Assembly: GCF_035917275.1 (NCBI RefSeq)
Contig: NZ_CP108508.1
Span: 7,626,001 to 7,690,000 of the forward strand
DNA length: 64,000 nucleotides
Source of the DNA: Streptomyces sp. NBC_01237
GTDB lineage: Bacteria > Actinomycetota > Actinomycetes > Streptomycetales > Streptomycetaceae
Direction: 5' to 3'
Part shown: positions 17,383-26,243 of the stretch, one piece after another
Numbering within the stretch: the first letter of the stretch is position 1
How the letters are laid out: each line of letters opens with the position of its first letter
Translations under genes and position numbers: made by a program
Notes under the pieces: generated by a model
Database searches by the model: none
The model's input: only the letters and a program-made list of their open reading frames with translations
Told to the model about the DNA's origin: nothing

Positions 17383-17398
17383 AGTGAACTGGTTCACT
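17383..17398. promoter_or_regulatory. Inverted repeat with GTGAAC half-sites
   Basis: AGTGAAC-TG-GTTCACT has perfect 7-bp arms and a 2-base spacer. It lies in the 204-bp region between the divergent ATPase and HTH genes. Another GTGAAC copy follows at 17418-17423, and the same half-site recurs at 18652-18664. These may be operators of the adjacent HTH regulator. Confidence 0.5.
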
Positions 17399-17436
17399 CG
17401 CCAACTCTCCCCCTGACGTGAACACTTGGCAAGGGG

Positions 17437-17457
17437 CACTCTGAAAATTTCAGAGTG
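17437..17457. promoter_or_regulatory. 21-bp perfect palindrome in front of the HTH regulator
   Basis: CACTCTGAAA, one central A, then TTTCAGAGTG: ten perfect base pairs. It ends 63 bases before the GTG start of the WhiJ-like regulator. Its AT-rich centre in a GC-rich genome makes chance occurrence unlikely, and an autoregulatory operator is the simplest reading. Confidence 0.55.
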
Positions 17458-17520
17458 GATGTGTCCTTGGTGGCACGCACATGGCACACTGCTGCCAAAC
17501 AGTGCATGGGGAGGTCTGAA

Positions 17521-18381
17521 GTGAGCGAACCGCGGTCCGCCCCGACCGTGGGACAGGTCGTTCTGGGCAAGCGCCTGCAGGATCTGCGGGAGCGTGTCGG
17601 CCTGAACCGTGACCAGGCCGCGAAGGTGCTCAGGGTCGCCCCCGCGACGATACGCAGGATGGAGACGGCCGAAGTCGGGCTGAAAATCCCTTATGTCCAG
17701 CTGTTGCTGAAGGCGTACGGGATAGCCGACGACGAGGCCGAGGCCTTCGTCGAGCTCGCCGAGGAGGCCAACAAGCCGGGCTGGTGGCAGCGCTTCCACG
17801 ATGTGCTGCCCGACTGGTTCAGCATGTACGTCAGCCTGGAGGGTGCCGCGAGTCTGCTCCGCATGTACGAGCCGCACTTCGTCCCCGGGCTGCTCCAGAC
17901 CGAGGACTACGCGCGCTCCGTGATGCGTACCGGCGCCGTCGGCCAGACCAGGCCCGAGGACATCGAGCGCCATGTCGCGCTGCGGATGGAGCGCCAGGCA
18001 CTGCTCGCCAAGGGTGACGCCCCGAAGCTGTGGGTGGTCATGGACGAGACCGTCCTGCGGCGCCCGGTCGGCAGTGTCGACGCGATGCGCGGACAGATCG
18101 ACAAGCTGCTCGACGCCACCGAGATGCCCCATGTGACGATCCAGATCGCGGAATTCGCCACCGGCCATCACCCCGGCACGTACGGCCCCTTCGTGCTCTT
18201 CCGGTTCGCCGTCCCCGAACTGCCCGACATGGTCTACAGCGAATACCTGACCGGCGCCGTCTACTTCGACGCGCGCCCCGAGGTGGCCTCCTACCTCGAA
18301 GTCATGGACCGTATGGCGGCTCAGGCGGCAACTGCACAACGCACGAAGGAAATCCTCAGGGACTTCCGCAAGGAGCTGTGA
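17521..18381 (+). CDS. WhiJ/Scr1-type helix-turn-helix regulator (Xre HTH plus DUF5753)
   Basis: 286 residues from a GTG start with GGGGAGG eight bases upstream; the frame is open further 5' but without a ribosome site. Residues about 10-65 form an Xre-type HTH (LGKRLQDLRERVGLNRDQAAKVLRVAPATIRRMETAEVG). The C-terminal 190 residues are a DUF5753 domain with the usual EPHFVPGLLQTEDYARSV entry and the VYFDARPEVASYLEVMDRM end. Proteins of this kind pair with a DUF397 gene immediately downstream, as here (TGATG overlap), in a toxin-antitoxin-like or developmental-regulator arrangement (Scr1/Scr2, WhiJ). Two strong inverted repeats precede the gene and suggest autoregulation. Confidence 0.92.
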   Translation: MSEPRSAPTVGQVVLGKRLQDLRERVGLNRDQAAKVLRVAPATIRRMETAEVGLKIPYVQLLLKAYGIADDEAEAFVELAEEANKPGWWQRFHDVLPDWFSMYVSLEGAASLLRMYEPHFVPGLLQTEDYARSVMRTGAVGQTRPEDIERHVALRMERQALLAKGDAPKLWVVMDETVLRRPVGSVDAMRGQIDKLLDATEMPHVTIQIAEFATGHHPGTYGPFVLFRFAVPELPDMVYSEYLTGAVYFDARPEVASYLEVMDRMAAQAATAQRTKEILRDFRKEL

Positions 18382-18617
18382 TGAACCACATATACAACGG
18401 CATGCCGGCCGGAGACCTGGGCTCCGAAGGCTGGTACAAGCCGTGGAGCGGCGGCAACGGCGGCAACTGCATCGAGGCCATGAAGCTGGCCGACGGCAGG
18501 GTCGCCGTACGCCAGTCCGCGGATCCCGACGGTCCGGCGCTGATCTACTCCAACGGCGAGATCGCCGCGTTCATCCAGGGTGCCAAGGCGGGGCAGGCCG
18601 ACTTCCTTCTCACCTGA
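18381..18617 (+). CDS. DUF397 small protein
   Basis: 78 residues; the ATG shares a base with the stop of the HTH gene (TGATG). DUF397 features visible are the GWYKPWSGGNGGNCIEAMKLADGRVAVRQSADPDGPALIY core (about 17-56) and the AAFIQGAKAGQADFLL end. These acidic small proteins are encoded directly after WhiJ/Scr1-type regulators and modulate them; in some studied pairs they counteract the HTH protein or act as its partner. The linkage here supports that role. Confidence 0.93.
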   Translation: MNHIYNGMPAGDLGSEGWYKPWSGGNGGNCIEAMKLADGRVAVRQSADPDGPALIYSNGEIAAFIQGAKAGQADFLLT

Positions 18618-18651
18618 CGTACCGGCACCTATTCTCGCCCCATATCTCTTT

Positions 18652-18672
18652 GTTCACTGTGAACGTCGACGT
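18652..18672. promoter_or_regulatory. Two overlapping palindromes before the methyltransferase gene
   Basis: GTTCAC-T-GTGAAC (18652-18664) is a perfect 13-base palindrome and overlaps ACGTCGACGT (18663-18672). They lie 27-47 bases before the methyltransferase ATG. The first uses the same half-site as the repeats in front of the WhiJ-like gene, which suggests that this gene is in the same regulon. Confidence 0.5.
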
Positions 18673-18698
18673 ACGGACAGCCAGTTACGGAGCGTGCC

Positions 18699-19508
18699 AT
18701 GACCGGGCAAGACCCCCAGTCCATCGAGATCGACACCAGCAAGCCGCATCCCGCGCGGATGTACGACTGGTTCCTCGGCGGCAAGGACAACTACCCGGTC
18801 GACGAACAGATGGCCCGGCAACTGCTCGTGCTGGACTCCCGCGGCCGTGACATGGCACGAGTCAACCGGGCGTTCATGCACCGGGCCACCCGCTGGCTGG
18901 CCGAGCAGGGCGTGCGCCAGTTCCTGGACATCGGCACCGGCATACCGACCGAGCCGAACCTCCACCAGATCGCCCAGCAGGCCGCCCCCGACGCGCGCAT
19001 CGTCTACTGCGACAACGATCCGATCGTGCTCGCCCACGCCGCGGCCCTGCTGCGTTCCACCTCGCAGGGGGCCACCGAGTACATCCAGGCCGACGCGCGG
19101 GAGCCGGCGGCGATCCTGGCCGAGGCGGGAAAGGTCCTCGACTTCGACAGGCCGATCGCGCTGTCGCTGCTCGCGCTGCTGCACTTCCTGGACGACGAGG
19201 ACGGCGCCGCGGAGCTCGTCGACCGTCTCGTGGGACAACTGGCCCCCGGCAGCTATCTCGTCCTCTCGCACACCACCGGTGACTTCAACCCGGAGGGCGC
19301 GGCGCAGGCGCGTGCCATGTACAAGGCGCGCGGGATGACGCTGCGGCCACGCACCCGTGCCGAACTCACCGCGTTCTTCGACGGACTCGACCTCGTGGAG
19401 CCGGGCGTCTCGCTCTCCGCCGACTGGCACCCGGAACTCGGCGAGGTCATCGAGGTCCCCGGCGACGAGCCGATCCCCGGATACGCGGGCGTCGCCCGCA
19501 AGCCCTGA
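18699..19508 (+). CDS. SAM-dependent methyltransferase (Methyltransf_19 / DUF574 type)
   Basis: 269 residues. The opening SIEIDTSKPHPARMYDWFLGGKDNYPVD is diagnostic of the actinobacterial PF04672 family. The SAM-binding motif I is FLDIGTGIPT (about 74-83) followed by IVYCDNDPIVLAHA, whose Asp binds the ribose; DAREPAAIL is the adenine-contact segment. These proteins are abundant in Streptomyces, and their substrates are largely unknown. It sits 81 bases after DUF397 with its own palindromic promoter region, so joint control with the WhiJ-like locus is inferred rather than shown. Confidence 0.92.
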   Translation: MTGQDPQSIEIDTSKPHPARMYDWFLGGKDNYPVDEQMARQLLVLDSRGRDMARVNRAFMHRATRWLAEQGVRQFLDIGTGIPTEPNLHQIAQQAAPDARIVYCDNDPIVLAHAAALLRSTSQGATEYIQADAREPAAILAEAGKVLDFDRPIALSLLALLHFLDDEDGAAELVDRLVGQLAPGSYLVLSHTTGDFNPEGAAQARAMYKARGMTLRPRTRAELTAFFDGLDLVEPGVSLSADWHPELGEVIEVPGDEPIPGYAGVARKP

Positions 19509-19596
19509 CCGCGCCCGCCACCGTCACCGCCGCCCAGGGGCCGGGGGATGCCCCACGGCGATCGTCGTCGCCGGCGGCCACCCGGTCCTCGTGTGT

Positions 19597-20013
19597 TCAG
19601 AGCGCGAGCGCGTGACCGGTCGTCGCGTCCACATGGGCGGGGACCTCGTCGTGCGCGTCGCCCACCGTCGACGTACCGGACGGCTCGAAGAGCATGATCG
19701 AGGCGCCGTCCGCCGACGACGGCCGGTGCCAGATCCCGCGTGGGACGACGAACACCGCACCGCGCTCCAGCGTGACCGCCCGCTCGCCGCCCTCCTCGCG
19801 CAGAGCGATCTCCAGAGCCCCCTCCAGCACCAGGAAGAACTCGTCCGTGTCCTCGTGGACATGCCACACATGCTCGCCGCGCACCTTCGCGGCCCGCACG
19901 TCGTAGTCATTGACGCGGGTCACGATGCGCGGGCTCCACAGCGCGTCGAAGGTGCTCAGCGCGTCGCTCAGCAGGATCGGGTCCGTGGCGGGGCCTGTCG
20001 TGTCATCGCTCAT
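19597..20013 (-). CDS. Cupin-domain protein
   Basis: 138 residues from ATG 20013; an in-frame ATG three codons earlier (20022) is possible. The cupin motif 1 reads GEHVWHVHEDTDEFFLVLEG (two His, then Glu, as metal ligands), and motif 2 reads VPRGIWHRPSSADGASIM with the final His. A single-domain small cupin of this kind often acts as a sensor, isomerase or dioxygenase; nothing here tells which. It is divergent from the DJ-1/AraC regulator gene, with only 53 bases between them, so they may be co-regulated. Confidence 0.88.
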   Translation of the reverse strand: MSDDTTGPATDPILLSDALSTFDALWSPRIVTRVNDYDVRAAKVRGEHVWHVHEDTDEFFLVLEGALEIALREEGGERAVTLERGAVFVVPRGIWHRPSSADGASIMLFEPSGTSTVGDAHDEVPAHVDATTGHALAL

Positions 20014-20066
20014 GCCCACCATCGTGCCGTTCGACCCCCGGACCGGGGGAGTGATAGGAATCGCAT

Positions 20067-21032
20067 ATGGCGAAAGAATCCTCTCACCGGGTCGTCATGA
20101 TCGTCTCGGCCGGTTCCAACCCCTTCGAGATGAGCGTGGCCACCGAGATCTTCGGTCTGCGCCGCCCCGAGCTGACCGTTCCCTGGTACGACTTCGCGCT
20201 CTGCGCCGCGACCCCGACGGTCCGTATGCACTCCGGCTTCTTCCGGCTCACCGGCATCGCCGGGCTCGACGCCGTGGACCGCGCCGACACCGTGATCGTG
20301 CCGAACCGCCCCGATCCCGAGGCCGCCGCCGACCCGGCCGTCCTCGACGCCATCCGGCGCGCCGCCGCACGCGGCGCCCGGCTGGTCAGCTTCTGCACGG
20401 GCTCGTTCACGCTCGCCGCCGCCGGAGTGCTGGACGGCCGGCGCGCCACCACGCACTGGCGGTGGGCCGACACCTTCACCGCCCGCTACCCCCAGGTGCG
20501 TCTCGACCCCGACGTCCTCTTCGTCGACGACGGGCAGATCATCACGGGCGCGGGCAGTGCCGCCGCTCTCGACACCGCCCTCCACCTGGTGCGCAGCGAC
20601 CACGGCGCGGAGATCGCCGCGGCGGTCGGCAGGCGTCTGGTGTTCACGGCGCACCGCGACGGCGGCCAGCGTCAGTTCGTCGAGCACCCCGTGCCCGAGG
20701 TCCCCGACACCTCGCTCGGCCCGCTCCTGGAATGGGCCGGAGCGCACATCGGCGCCGCCCTCGACGTGCCCGGACTCGCCGCCCGTGCCGCCGTCAGCCC
20801 CGCCACCCTGCACCGCCGCTTCCGGGCCCAGCTCGGCACCACCCCGCTGGCCTGGCTGACCGAACAGCGCGTCACCCTGGCCTGCCGCCTCATGGAGCGC
20901 GGTGAGGAACGCCTCGACGTGGTCGCCCGCACCAGCGGACTCGGCACCGCGACCAATCTGCGTACCCAGCTCCGCCGCCGTACGGGCCTGACCCCCACCG
21001 AGTACCGCCGCCGCTTCACCCCGGCCCCCTGA
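20067..21032 (+). CDS. GlxA-type transcriptional regulator (DJ-1/PfpI plus AraC HTH)
   Basis: 321 residues. The N-terminal 170 residues are a DJ-1/PfpI-like domain with the nucleophile-elbow sequence SFCTGSFTLAAAG (Cys about 112) followed by ATTHWRW. The C-terminal 100 residues are an AraC-type double HTH: ALDVPGLAARAAVSPATLHRRFRAQLGTTPLAWLTEQRV and LDVVARTSGLGTATNLRTQLRRRTGLTPTEYRRRF. Members (GlxA, FtrA-like) control catabolic or developmental genes. The divergent cupin gene is a plausible target. Confidence 0.93.
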   Translation: MAKESSHRVVMIVSAGSNPFEMSVATEIFGLRRPELTVPWYDFALCAATPTVRMHSGFFRLTGIAGLDAVDRADTVIVPNRPDPEAAADPAVLDAIRRAAARGARLVSFCTGSFTLAAAGVLDGRRATTHWRWADTFTARYPQVRLDPDVLFVDDGQIITGAGSAAALDTALHLVRSDHGAEIAAAVGRRLVFTAHRDGGQRQFVEHPVPEVPDTSLGPLLEWAGAHIGAALDVPGLAARAAVSPATLHRRFRAQLGTTPLAWLTEQRVTLACRLMERGEERLDVVARTSGLGTATNLRTQLRRRTGLTPTEYRRRFTPAP

Positions 21033-21140
21033 GCGGATGCCGCACCGGGCGGCAACCGGCCCGATGCCGCCCCGGCCCCGTGTCCCGATGAACCACCGGG
21101 TGACAGCCGGACCCCACGCCGCACCGGTCACAATGGACCC

Positions 21141-21590
21141 ATGTCACGACGCACCTCCCGAACGCGGCGGCCCGCCACCGCCGCACCGCAGGCCCCACGG
21201 ATCACCCCCACCTCACCCTGCCCGTGCGGCCTGCCCGCCGCCTACGGGGACTGCTGCGGCCCCCTGCACTCCGGAACGGCCGCCGCCCGCAGCTGCGAAG
21301 CGCTGATGCGCTCCCGGTACACGGCCTTCGTGGTCCAGGACGCGGCCTACCTGCTGCGCAGCTGGCACCCCGACACCCGGCCGCCCGCCGTCGACTTCGA
21401 CCCCGCGATGCGCTGGGTGCGGCTGGAGATCCTGGACACCACGGAAGGCAGCGCCTTCCACACGACGGGCACGGTCACCTTCCGGGCCCACTACACGGAC
21501 GACGGGCGGCCCGACTCGCTCCACGAGCAGAGCCGCTTCGTCCGCCACCAGGGTGCCTGGGTCTACGCGGCAGCCGTCTTCGTCGACTGA
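21141..21590 (+). CDS. YchJ-family protein (UPF0225, SEC-C-like)
   Basis: 149 residues. The N-terminal zinc-knuckle segment CPCGLPAAYGDCCGPLH is followed by EALMRSRYTAFVVQDAAYLLRSWHPDTRP, which is the standard YchJ signature. The C-terminal half has the NTF2-like FRAHY and HEQSRFVRHQGAWVYAAA strands. The family is widespread and has no assigned reaction. The gene lies between an AraC regulator and a GNAT gene on the same strand, without overlaps. Confidence 0.93.
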   Translation: MSRRTSRTRRPATAAPQAPRITPTSPCPCGLPAAYGDCCGPLHSGTAAARSCEALMRSRYTAFVVQDAAYLLRSWHPDTRPPAVDFDPAMRWVRLEILDTTEGSAFHTTGTVTFRAHYTDDGRPDSLHEQSRFVRHQGAWVYAAAVFVD

Positions 21591-21633
21591 AAAGCTGTTC
21601 ACGGTGGTGCCGACGGCCCCGTACGATCCGCGC

Positions 21634-22218
21634 ATGAACGAGGATGCCGAGCAGCCGGACACCGTACGGGAGCGCTTCTGGCGGGGCCGCACCGTGGCCT
21701 TCACCCCGATCGAGCCCGACGACGCCGGGCTGATCCAGCACTGGCGTTCCGACCCGGTCGCCGCCCACGAGACAGGCATCTGGCCGGGTGCGCTGCACGA
21801 ACTCCGCGAACGCATCGAGGGCTGGATCGACGACCGGACCCGTGACGACTTCCTCGTCCTCCTCCCGGACGGCACCCCGGCCGGCCACATCTCGCTCAGC
21901 GACGAGGACTTCGTCGACGGCACCGCGGAGGCGTATCTGCTGCTGGCCCCCGAGCACCGGGGCCAGGGGTACGCCGCCGACGCCCTGGCCGCCCTGACCG
22001 ATCTGGCCTTCGGCGAACTGCCGCTGCAACGTATCGAGGCGGTCACCCACACCGACAACACCGCCGCGCTCGCCGTCCTGGCCGGCGCGGGCTTCGTCCG
22101 GGAGGGCGTACGCCGCTCCGCATGCCTGCACCGGGGCCGCCGCTACGACAGCGCGCTCCTCTCGCTGCTCCGCGAGGAGTGGGAGGCGCAGAGCCGCCCC
22201 CGGTCCTGGGAGCACTGA
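21634..22218 (+). CDS. GNAT-family N-acetyltransferase
   Basis: 194 residues from ATG 21634; the open frame extends 27 codons upstream into the YchJ gene end and was not used. The RimJ/RimL-like layout is clear: VAFTPIEPDDAGLIQHWRSDP at the start, then YLLLAPEHRGQGYAADALAAL (acetyl-CoA pyrophosphate-binding Q/RxxGxG/A) at about 107-127. IEAVTHTDNTAALAVLAGAGFVREG near the end is the usual conserved asparagine and AGF segment. Substrate is not predictable. Confidence 0.93.
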   Translation: MNEDAEQPDTVRERFWRGRTVAFTPIEPDDAGLIQHWRSDPVAAHETGIWPGALHELRERIEGWIDDRTRDDFLVLLPDGTPAGHISLSDEDFVDGTAEAYLLLAPEHRGQGYAADALAALTDLAFGELPLQRIEAVTHTDNTAALAVLAGAGFVREGVRRSACLHRGRRYDSALLSLLREEWEAQSRPRSWEH

Positions 22219-22222
22219 CGCC

Positions 22223-23188
22223 GTGGCGACCCCGACGGTCCGGGCGCGCCGCGCCCCGCTGACCGGTGCCGACGGCGCCTGGGCGGGACTCCTCCTGGAC
22301 GTCGGCGGACGGCCGACGCCCGCACTCGGCGTGCGCACCGCGGAACGCCGGATGCTCCTCACCCAGGGACCCGACCCGCTGCTGTTCGCCGCGGTGACCC
22401 CGGACCACTGCGGCGTGGACTTCTACCGCACCGACGGCTTCCGCCCGGTCCTGCCGCCGCTGCGGGCGGAGACCGCACGCCGATACGGGGGCAGCGCCCG
22501 GCGCTGGGCGTATCACTTCGCCGACGGGCTCGTCGACACGGCGTGCGGCCCCCTGCACGACGGCCGCTGGGTACTCGGCCGCGAGGCCGCCTCGCACCAC
22601 TGGAACCGCTGGTCCCGGCCGCCCGGCGAGTACTGGCGGTCCCTGCTGATCGAGGGCCACCCCAGCGGGGAGATCGACTGGTTCGTCCACAACGGTTCGT
22701 GGGAGCTCCTGCCGCTGCGCGCCCTGCCGGAGGCCGACGACGCCCGCGTCAAGGCGTACCGCAAGCAGGCCCGCGAGGGCATCCTGCCGCCCGTGCTGCT
22801 GTGGTGGGTCAGCGGACTCGACTGCTTCGCCGTGCTCGACGGTCACGCCCGGCTGGCGGCGGCCCTCGCGGAGTCGGTGGAGCCGACGCTGCTCGATCTC
22901 CACCGGACGGTGCCGCAGGACGAGAAGGACTCCGGTACGGCGGCGGCCGTCGCGGCGTACGAGAGCGAACTGGAACGGTTCTCCTGGCTGCGGGAACGGA
23001 TGGGGCCCGGCCGCGGAAGCCGGGTGCCCGACGGCGCGCGGGTCGCCGGACCGCTTCTGGCCACCCGGCTCCGGGAACTCCACTCGGCTCGCCGGCCCAC
23101 CTGGGCATGGCCCCTGCCCGGCGGCACCGCGGAATGGCGGCGCCTGCTCCGCGACCACCGGGCGGGTGGCGACCACGAGCAGGGCTGA
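22223..23188 (+). CDS. Unknown protein with a ParB-like VLDGHARLAAA segment
   Basis: 321 residues from a GTG start four bases after the GNAT stop, so probably co-transcribed. I do not recognise the family securely. Notable segments are WFVHNGSWELLPLRALPEADDARVKAYRKQAREGILPPVLLWW and then FAVLDGHARLAAALAE, which resembles the DGHHR signature of ParB-like nuclease folds. Two Trp-rich stretches (HHWNRWSRPPGEYWR) precede it. The protein is soluble with no signal peptide. Confidence 0.8.
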   Translation: MATPTVRARRAPLTGADGAWAGLLLDVGGRPTPALGVRTAERRMLLTQGPDPLLFAAVTPDHCGVDFYRTDGFRPVLPPLRAETARRYGGSARRWAYHFADGLVDTACGPLHDGRWVLGREAASHHWNRWSRPPGEYWRSLLIEGHPSGEIDWFVHNGSWELLPLRALPEADDARVKAYRKQAREGILPPVLLWWVSGLDCFAVLDGHARLAAALAESVEPTLLDLHRTVPQDEKDSGTAAAVAAYESELERFSWLRERMGPGRGSRVPDGARVAGPLLATRLRELHSARRPTWAWPLPGGTAEWRRLLRDHRAGGDHEQG

Positions 23189-23190
23189 CG

Positions 23191-25281
23191 TCAGACCGGG
23201 GCGCCCACCCGCGTCGCCCCCCTCGCCCGCGCCGCCGGGGACAGCTCCTGGGCCAGGTCCTCCGCCAGGAGCCGCTTGGCGATCACATCGACGGCCGCCC
23301 GCAGCTGACGGTCGTCCGGCCGGGCACCGTCCTCGGCCAGCCGGGCGTTCAGCCAGTGCCCCCAGGCGCCGGAGATCGTCGCGGCCTCACGGCGGCCCGC
23401 CGCCGTGTGGGTGAACAGCCGGCCGTCCCCGGTCAGATAGCCCTCCTCGATCATCCGGTCGAAGACCGGCACCAGCACCTCGGGCGGGATCCGGTGCCGG
23501 GTCGCGATCAGGCCCAGGCCCGCGTGGCCCACCATCCGGGTGAACAGATCGACCTGCATCACCGCCCACGCCCCGGCCATGTCGAGCCGGGTGTCGGATT
23601 CGGCCACGATCCGGCGCGCCGTGTCGGGACCCGCGTCGTGCAGGATGGTGGCCACGGCGAATTCGAGCAGCTTCGCCGAGTCCCCGGTACTGGGCTGGGC
23701 GAACCCCTCACCCATGTCCGTCGATCCGGCGCGCGCGGAGTCCCGCAGCTTCACCTGCTTCAGGAAGAGCGCCACGACGAACCCGATCAGGGCCACCGGC
23801 ACCGTCCACAGGAAGACCGTGTGCAGGGTGTCCGCGTACGCCTGTGCCAGGGGCGCCGACTGCGCGCCGGGCAGGGCGTGCAGGGCCTGCGGGTTCTGCG
23901 AGGCCTTGACCAACGTCGCGGGATCACCACCCGTCCGTGCCGCCTCGGCGACGCCCCGGGCCAGGTTGGGCTTGAGCGAGTTGGCGTAGATCGTGCCGAA
24001 CACCGCCGTGCCGAAGGCGCTGCCGAGCGTACGGAAGAAGGTCACGCCCGACGTGGCCGTGCCCAGGTCCGCGTAGTCGACGGTGTTCTGCACGGCGATC
24101 GTCAGCACCTGCATGGACAGCCCGATGCCGAGCCCCAGCACCAGCATGTAGAGCGACTCCAGCCACACCCCGCTCTCCGGTCCCATCCGGGAGAGGAGGA
24201 AGAGCCCGACGGCCATGATCATGGAGCCGATGATGGGGAACAGCCGGTACTGGCCGGTCTTGCTCACCACATTGCCGCTGAAGATCGAGGCGATCAGCAG
24301 ACCGATGACCATCGGCAGCGTCCGCACCCCCGACAGCGTCGCCGAGTCCCCGTCCACGTACTGGAGATACGTCGGCAGGAAGATCATCGCGCCCAGCATC
24401 GCGAAGCCCACGATGAAACTGAGGATCGAGCAGACCGTGAAGACCGGATTGCGGAACAGCCGCATCGGCAGCATCGGTTCCCGCGCCCGTGTCTCCACCA
24501 CGCAGAACAGCGCCAGGGCGACGAGGCCGCCGATGAACAGACCGATGATGACCGGCGAGCCCCAGGCGTACTCGTTGCCGCCCCAGCTCGTCGCCAGGAT
24601 CAGGGCGCTCGCCCCCACCGTGACCAGCGCGATGCCGAGATAGTCGATGACCGGCCGGCCGGCCGCCTTCACGGACGGAATGTTCCGGGCGGCGGCGATG
24701 ACCACCACGATCGCGATCGGCACATTGACGTAGAACGCCCAGCGCCAGGTCAGATGGTCGGTGAACAGCCCGCCCAGCAGCGGTCCGATGACCGTGGAGA
24801 TACCGAAGACGGCCCCGATCGCCCCCTGGTACTTGCCGCGTTCCCGCAGCGGGATCACATCGGCGATGAGCGCCATCGACGTCACCATGAGACCGCCCGC
24901 GCCGATGCCCTGCATGCCGCGCCAGATGATCAGCAGCAGCATGTTCGACGCGAGACCGCAGAGGAACGATCCGGTGATGAAGATGATCGCCGAAACCTGG
25001 AAGACCAGTTTCCGCCCGAACAGGTCACCGAACTTGCCGACCAGGACCGTCGCCACCGTCTCGGCGAGCAGATACGCGGTGACCACCCAGGACATATGGG
25101 AGGCGCCCCCGAGGTCCGAGACGATCGTGGGCAGGGCCGTTCCCACGATCGTCTGGTCCAGCGCCGCCAGCAGCATCCCGAGCACGATCGTGGCGAAGAC
25201 GATATTGCGGCGGCGTCGGTCGAGTACGGGCGGCGCGGCGGCACTCTGCGCGGCGGGGGCGGTCTCGCTGGCAGTGGTCAC
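23191..25281 (-). CDS. MFS multidrug exporter (DHA2 type) with C-terminal winged-helix-like domain
   Basis: 696 residues from a GTG start with GAGGG upstream. The first 530 residues are a 14-segment drug:H+ antiporter: [13 protein letters not shown] (motif D1 of DHA2), [10 protein letters not shown] (motif A) and [16 protein letters not shown] (antiporter motif C). Beyond the last membrane segment (about residue 530) lies a cytosolic 160-residue tail, [20 protein letters not shown] ... [36 protein letters not shown]. This reads like a MarR-type winged helix. The transporter probably exports a hydrophobic drug or metabolite. It is followed on the same strand, 55 bases away, by nothing coupled; the ATP-grasp gene is upstream. 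Confidence 0.93.
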   Translation of the reverse strand: MTTASETAPAAQSAAAPPVLDRRRRNIVFATIVLGMLLAALDQTIVGTALPTIVSDLGGASHMSWVVTAYLLAETVATVLVGKFGDLFGRKLVFQVSAIIFITGSFLCGLASNMLLLIIWRGMQGIGAGGLMVTSMALIADVIPLRERGKYQGAIGAVFGISTVIGPLLGGLFTDHLTWRWAFYVNVPIAIVVVIAAARNIPSVKAAGRPVIDYLGIALVTVGASALILATSWGGNEYAWGSPVIIGLFIGGLVALALFCVVETRAREPMLPMRLFRNPVFTVCSILSFIVGFAMLGAMIFLPTYLQYVDGDSATLSGVRTLPMVIGLLIASIFSGNVVSKTGQYRLFPIIGSMIMAVGLFLLSRMGPESGVWLESLYMLVLGLGIGLSMQVLTIAVQNTVDYADLGTATSGVTFFRTLGSAFGTAVFGTIYANSLKPNLARGVAEAARTGGDPATLVKASQNPQALHALPGAQSAPLAQAYADTLHTVFLWTVPVALIGFVVALFLKQVKLRDSARAGSTDMGEGFAQPSTGDSAKLLEFAVATILHDAGPDTARRIVAESDTRLDMAGAWAVMQVDLFTRMVGHAGLGLIATRHRIPPEVLVPVFDRMIEEGYLTGDGRLFTHTAAGRREAATISGAWGHWLNARLAEDGARPDDRQLRAAVDVIAKRLLAEDLAQELSPAARARGATRVGAPV

Positions 25282-25336
25282 GCTTGCACCCTCACACCGG
25301 CCCGCACCGACCGCATGCGGACCGAGGCCGGACGGG

Positions 25337-26164
25337 TCAGGCCGGCAGCGCCCGCAGAGAGCTCTTCAGCCGGGCCACGAACGCCTCCTGGACCTCCTTC
25401 GCCACCCGGTCGAGCGAGAGATACGGATTGAGGTCCTCCAGCTCGACGAGCAGCAGTTCACCCCGGGCCGTCCGGCAGGCGTCGACCCGCTGCACGCCGT
25501 GGGCGAGACTGTTCCACGCGATGAAGCGCCGGGCGAACTCCAGATCCGCCGAGCTCGGCGCGTACGGCTCCAGCTCCCACCGCCGCTCGGGGTGCGGGGC
25601 GTACAGCGCGTACTGGAAGTCGTGATCGACGAAGTAGAAGGACACCTCGTGGCGGAAGTCGATCCTCGGCTGGACGAGCAGCGTGCCGTCTGCCCCCTCG
25701 GGCAGCGCGGCCTCCCGCAGGAACCGCAGCCCCACCGAGTCCGCCCCCAGCTTCGGCTTCACCACGTACTCGTCCGCCCGGGGCAGGAGCCCCAGATCCG
25801 CAGCCCGGTCCACGGTCGGGATCACCGGATACCCGGCACGGCTCAGATCGACCAGATACTGCTTGCCCGCCATGTCCCCGCGTCCGCCGAGCGGGTTGTA
25901 CCTCCGGGTCCCCAGCTCCCGCGCCCGCGCGCAGAACGCGTCGTACGCCTCCTGGTAGTGCAGAACCGGGCCACTGTTGCGTATGAGGACCGTATCGAAA
26001 CCGGCCAGCAGCGCGGCCGCGTCCCGGGGGTGACACAGCGCGACGTCGAACTCCTCGCGCAGCCGGGAGCTCAGGAATATGTCCTCGTCGCAGTAGCGGC
26101 GACCGCGCGCCTCGTAGGTGAGATCGGTGACCAGGAGGACGGAGGGCCGCGGACCGGCAGACAT
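25337..26164 (-). CDS. ATP-grasp protein
   Basis: 275 residues from ATG 26164; a longer frame exists but overlaps the divergent P450 promoter. The body has the ATP-grasp layout: [24 protein letters not shown] (N-terminal lobe), [17 protein letters not shown] (Lys contact and glycine loop, about 135-151), [19 protein letters not shown], and [12 protein letters not shown] with the acidic metal-binding E/D/N set near the end. ATP-grasp enzymes join a carboxylate to an amine or thiol via an acyl phosphate. The gene lies between an MFS exporter and a divergent P450, so a small biosynthetic or modification locus is possible. Confidence 0.85.
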   Translation of the reverse strand: MSAGPRPSVLLVTDLTYEARGRRYCDEDIFLSSRLREEFDVALCHPRDAAALLAGFDTVLIRNSGPVLHYQEAYDAFCARARELGTRRYNPLGGRGDMAGKQYLVDLSRAGYPVIPTVDRAADLGLLPRADEYVVKPKLGADSVGLRFLREAALPEGADGTLLVQPRIDFRHEVSFYFVDHDFQYALYAPHPERRWELEPYAPSSADLEFARRFIAWNSLAHGVQRVDACRTARGELLLVELEDLNPYLSLDRVAKEVQEAFVARLKSSLRALPA

Positions 26165-26243
26165 GGCGTTCCCCAGAGGGTGTGTGGACGGACGGATGAT
26201 CAATAGCCTTGACGGCGTTGCCCGTTCCCGACCCTGGAGCATC

